From contig PLDF01000434.1 of the NCBI GenBank assembly GCA_003135055.1, positions 1-62,187 on the forward strand: a stretch of DNA of 62,187 nt. Reading direction: 5' to 3'. Shown here one piece after another: positions 61,498 to 62,187 of this stretch; positions within the stretch are counted from its first letter, which is position 1; the number at the start of each line of letters is the position of its first letter. Position numbers and translations under genes: made by a program. The stretch comes from Bryobacterales bacterium. Its GTDB lineage: Bacteria > Acidobacteriota > Terriglobia > Bryobacterales > Bryobacteraceae. A model generated the notes under the pieces. It did not search any database. It saw only the letters and a list, made by a program, of their open reading frames with translations, and was not told the DNA's origin.

Positions 61498-62160
61498 TTG
61501 ACAAAGAGTTTTCGAAGCGCAGCACTGGTCGTGGGTTTTGCCGCAATGGCGCAGGCCCAGACCGCACCCGCCGGCCAGGCCACCGCGCCGGCTCCCGCAC
61601 CGGCGTTCGCCGCCCCCGCGGCCGGGAACGTCGCCCTACCGACCAAAGTCGCCATCATCGCGATCCAACAAGCGATCATGGCCACTAAGGAAGGCTCCGC
61701 GGCCGGCGCCGCGATCAACACGAAGTACGAGCCTAAGAAGGCCGACTTCGAAAAGCGCCAGCGCGACGTTCAAGCGCTGTCGGACCAGTTGAAGAAGGGC
61801 AGCGCCACCATGAGCGACGATGCCAAGACTAAGATTGAGCGCGACATCGATTCCAAGACCAAAGCGTTGCAGCGCGATACCCAGGACACCAGCGCCGACT
61901 ACGAGGAAGAAATGGGCAAGGTGTACCAGGAGATGGGCAACAAGATGCTGCAGATCATCGAGCAGTACTCGTATCAGAACGGCTACGCGGTGGTGCTCGA
62001 CGTCAGCAATCAGCAGACGCCCGTGATTTGGGCGGCGCCGTCGGCGAACATCATTGCGGATATCATTAAGCTCTACGATCAGGCGCATCCGGGCCTGCCG
62101 GCGGTGAAGCCGGCGGCGCCGGCCAAGCCGGTTACGCCGGCGACTATCAAGAAGCAGTAA
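61498..62160 (+). CDS. skp: Skp/OmpH-family periplasmic chaperone (second copy)
   Basis: The 220-residue product is a tandem paralog of 60772-61440, with the same order of blocks: signal peptide (SFRSAALVVGFAAMAQAQ), KVAIIAIQQAIMATKEGSAA, a coiled coil with KKADFEKRQRDVQALSDQLK, and the AVVLDVSNQQTPVIWAAPSA end. It starts at TTG 61498 with AGGAG 7 nt upstream, the same rare start codon as the first copy. The copies differ most in the N-terminal linker and C-terminal tail, so they may serve different clients. The R3 hairpin follows its stop. Confidence 0.88.
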   Translation: MTKSFRSAALVVGFAAMAQAQTAPAGQATAPAPAPAFAAPAAGNVALPTKVAIIAIQQAIMATKEGSAAGAAINTKYEPKKADFEKRQRDVQALSDQLKKGSATMSDDAKTKIERDIDSKTKALQRDTQDTSADYEEEMGKVYQEMGNKMLQIIEQYSYQNGYAVVLDVSNQQTPVIWAAPSANIIADIIKLYDQAHPGLPAVKPAAPAKPVTPATIKKQ

Positions 62161-62183
62161 CGCCGGCGGTCTTGCCGCCGGTG
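62161..62183. repeat. Hairpin repeat R3, second copy
   Basis: CGCCGGCGGTCTTGCCGCCG followed by GTG has the arms CCGGCGG and CCGCCGG around TCTTG. It follows the second skp stop codon directly and nearly matches 36483-36506, so it is a likely terminator or stability hairpin of a shared type. Confidence 0.6.
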
Positions 62184-62187
62184 TCTT

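Overview
The window is high-GC bacterial DNA that looks like an Acidobacteriota chromosome of the Bryobacterales/Solibacter type. The evidence is family content: two VWFA-related proteins of the acidobacterial TIGR03436 type, one TIGR03435 protein, two ADOP-type (acidobacterial duplicated orphan permease) ABC permeases, a carboxypeptidase-regulatory/TonB-type giant outer-membrane protein, M56/BlaI regulation and MqnD (futalosine menaquinone pathway). No rRNA, tRNA, CRISPR array, prophage or transposase gene was seen. All calls come from reading the sequence and translations; no database search was run.

Layout. (1) 1-13071 is a divergent flagellar locus. On the minus strand, fliK, an unknown gene, flgD, flgE, fliN, fliO, fliP, fliQ, fliR, flhB and flhA (cut by the left edge) encode hook assembly and the export gate. 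On the plus strand, flgF, flgG, flgA, flgH, flgI and a short flgJ encode rod, P-ring and L-ring. fliS and a small unknown gene lie just beyond. (2) 14696-20068 holds a putative secreted metalloprotease, an acyl-CoA synthetase, a DUF4419 gene, a broken partial copy of the synthetase, and an AbrB/RelE toxin-antitoxin pair whose toxin is damaged. (3) 20089-25197 has an adenosine deaminase-like gene, glgB and a PYROXD2-like oxidoreductase, separated by dispersed inverted repeats. (4) 25422-36474 is an accessory stretch: TPR and VWFA proteins, a Tat-exported phosphatase-like protein paired with an unknown protein, secreted unknowns, and fragments of Sel1 and DUF4159 proteins. (5) 36606-48692 contains a TonB-type receptor, a cyclase-family enzyme, a heparan-glucosaminide acetyltransferase-like membrane protein, a DinB-family protein, an ADOP permease, a NarL-type two-component pair and Pal. 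(6) 48834-50400 is decayed, with an N-truncated phosphoesterase and a 117-nt copied segment. (7) 50401-57109 has mqnD, then a BlaI - M56/TPR - TIGR03435 regulatory operon with a visible promoter and operator, then a second ADOP permease. (8) 57774-62160 is bamA followed by two tandem skp/ompH paralogs (outer-membrane biogenesis).

The most interesting points are: the BlaI/M56-TPR/TIGR03435 operon, whose operator overlaps both the -10 box and the ribosome-binding site of blaI; two convergent VWFA paralogs whose shared C-terminal peptide is encoded on both strands by one near-palindrome; the two-gene Tat-phosphatase-like/unknown module; a cluster of secreted and internally duplicated unknown proteins at 33507-36104; and several families of dispersed hairpin repeats placed between genes.
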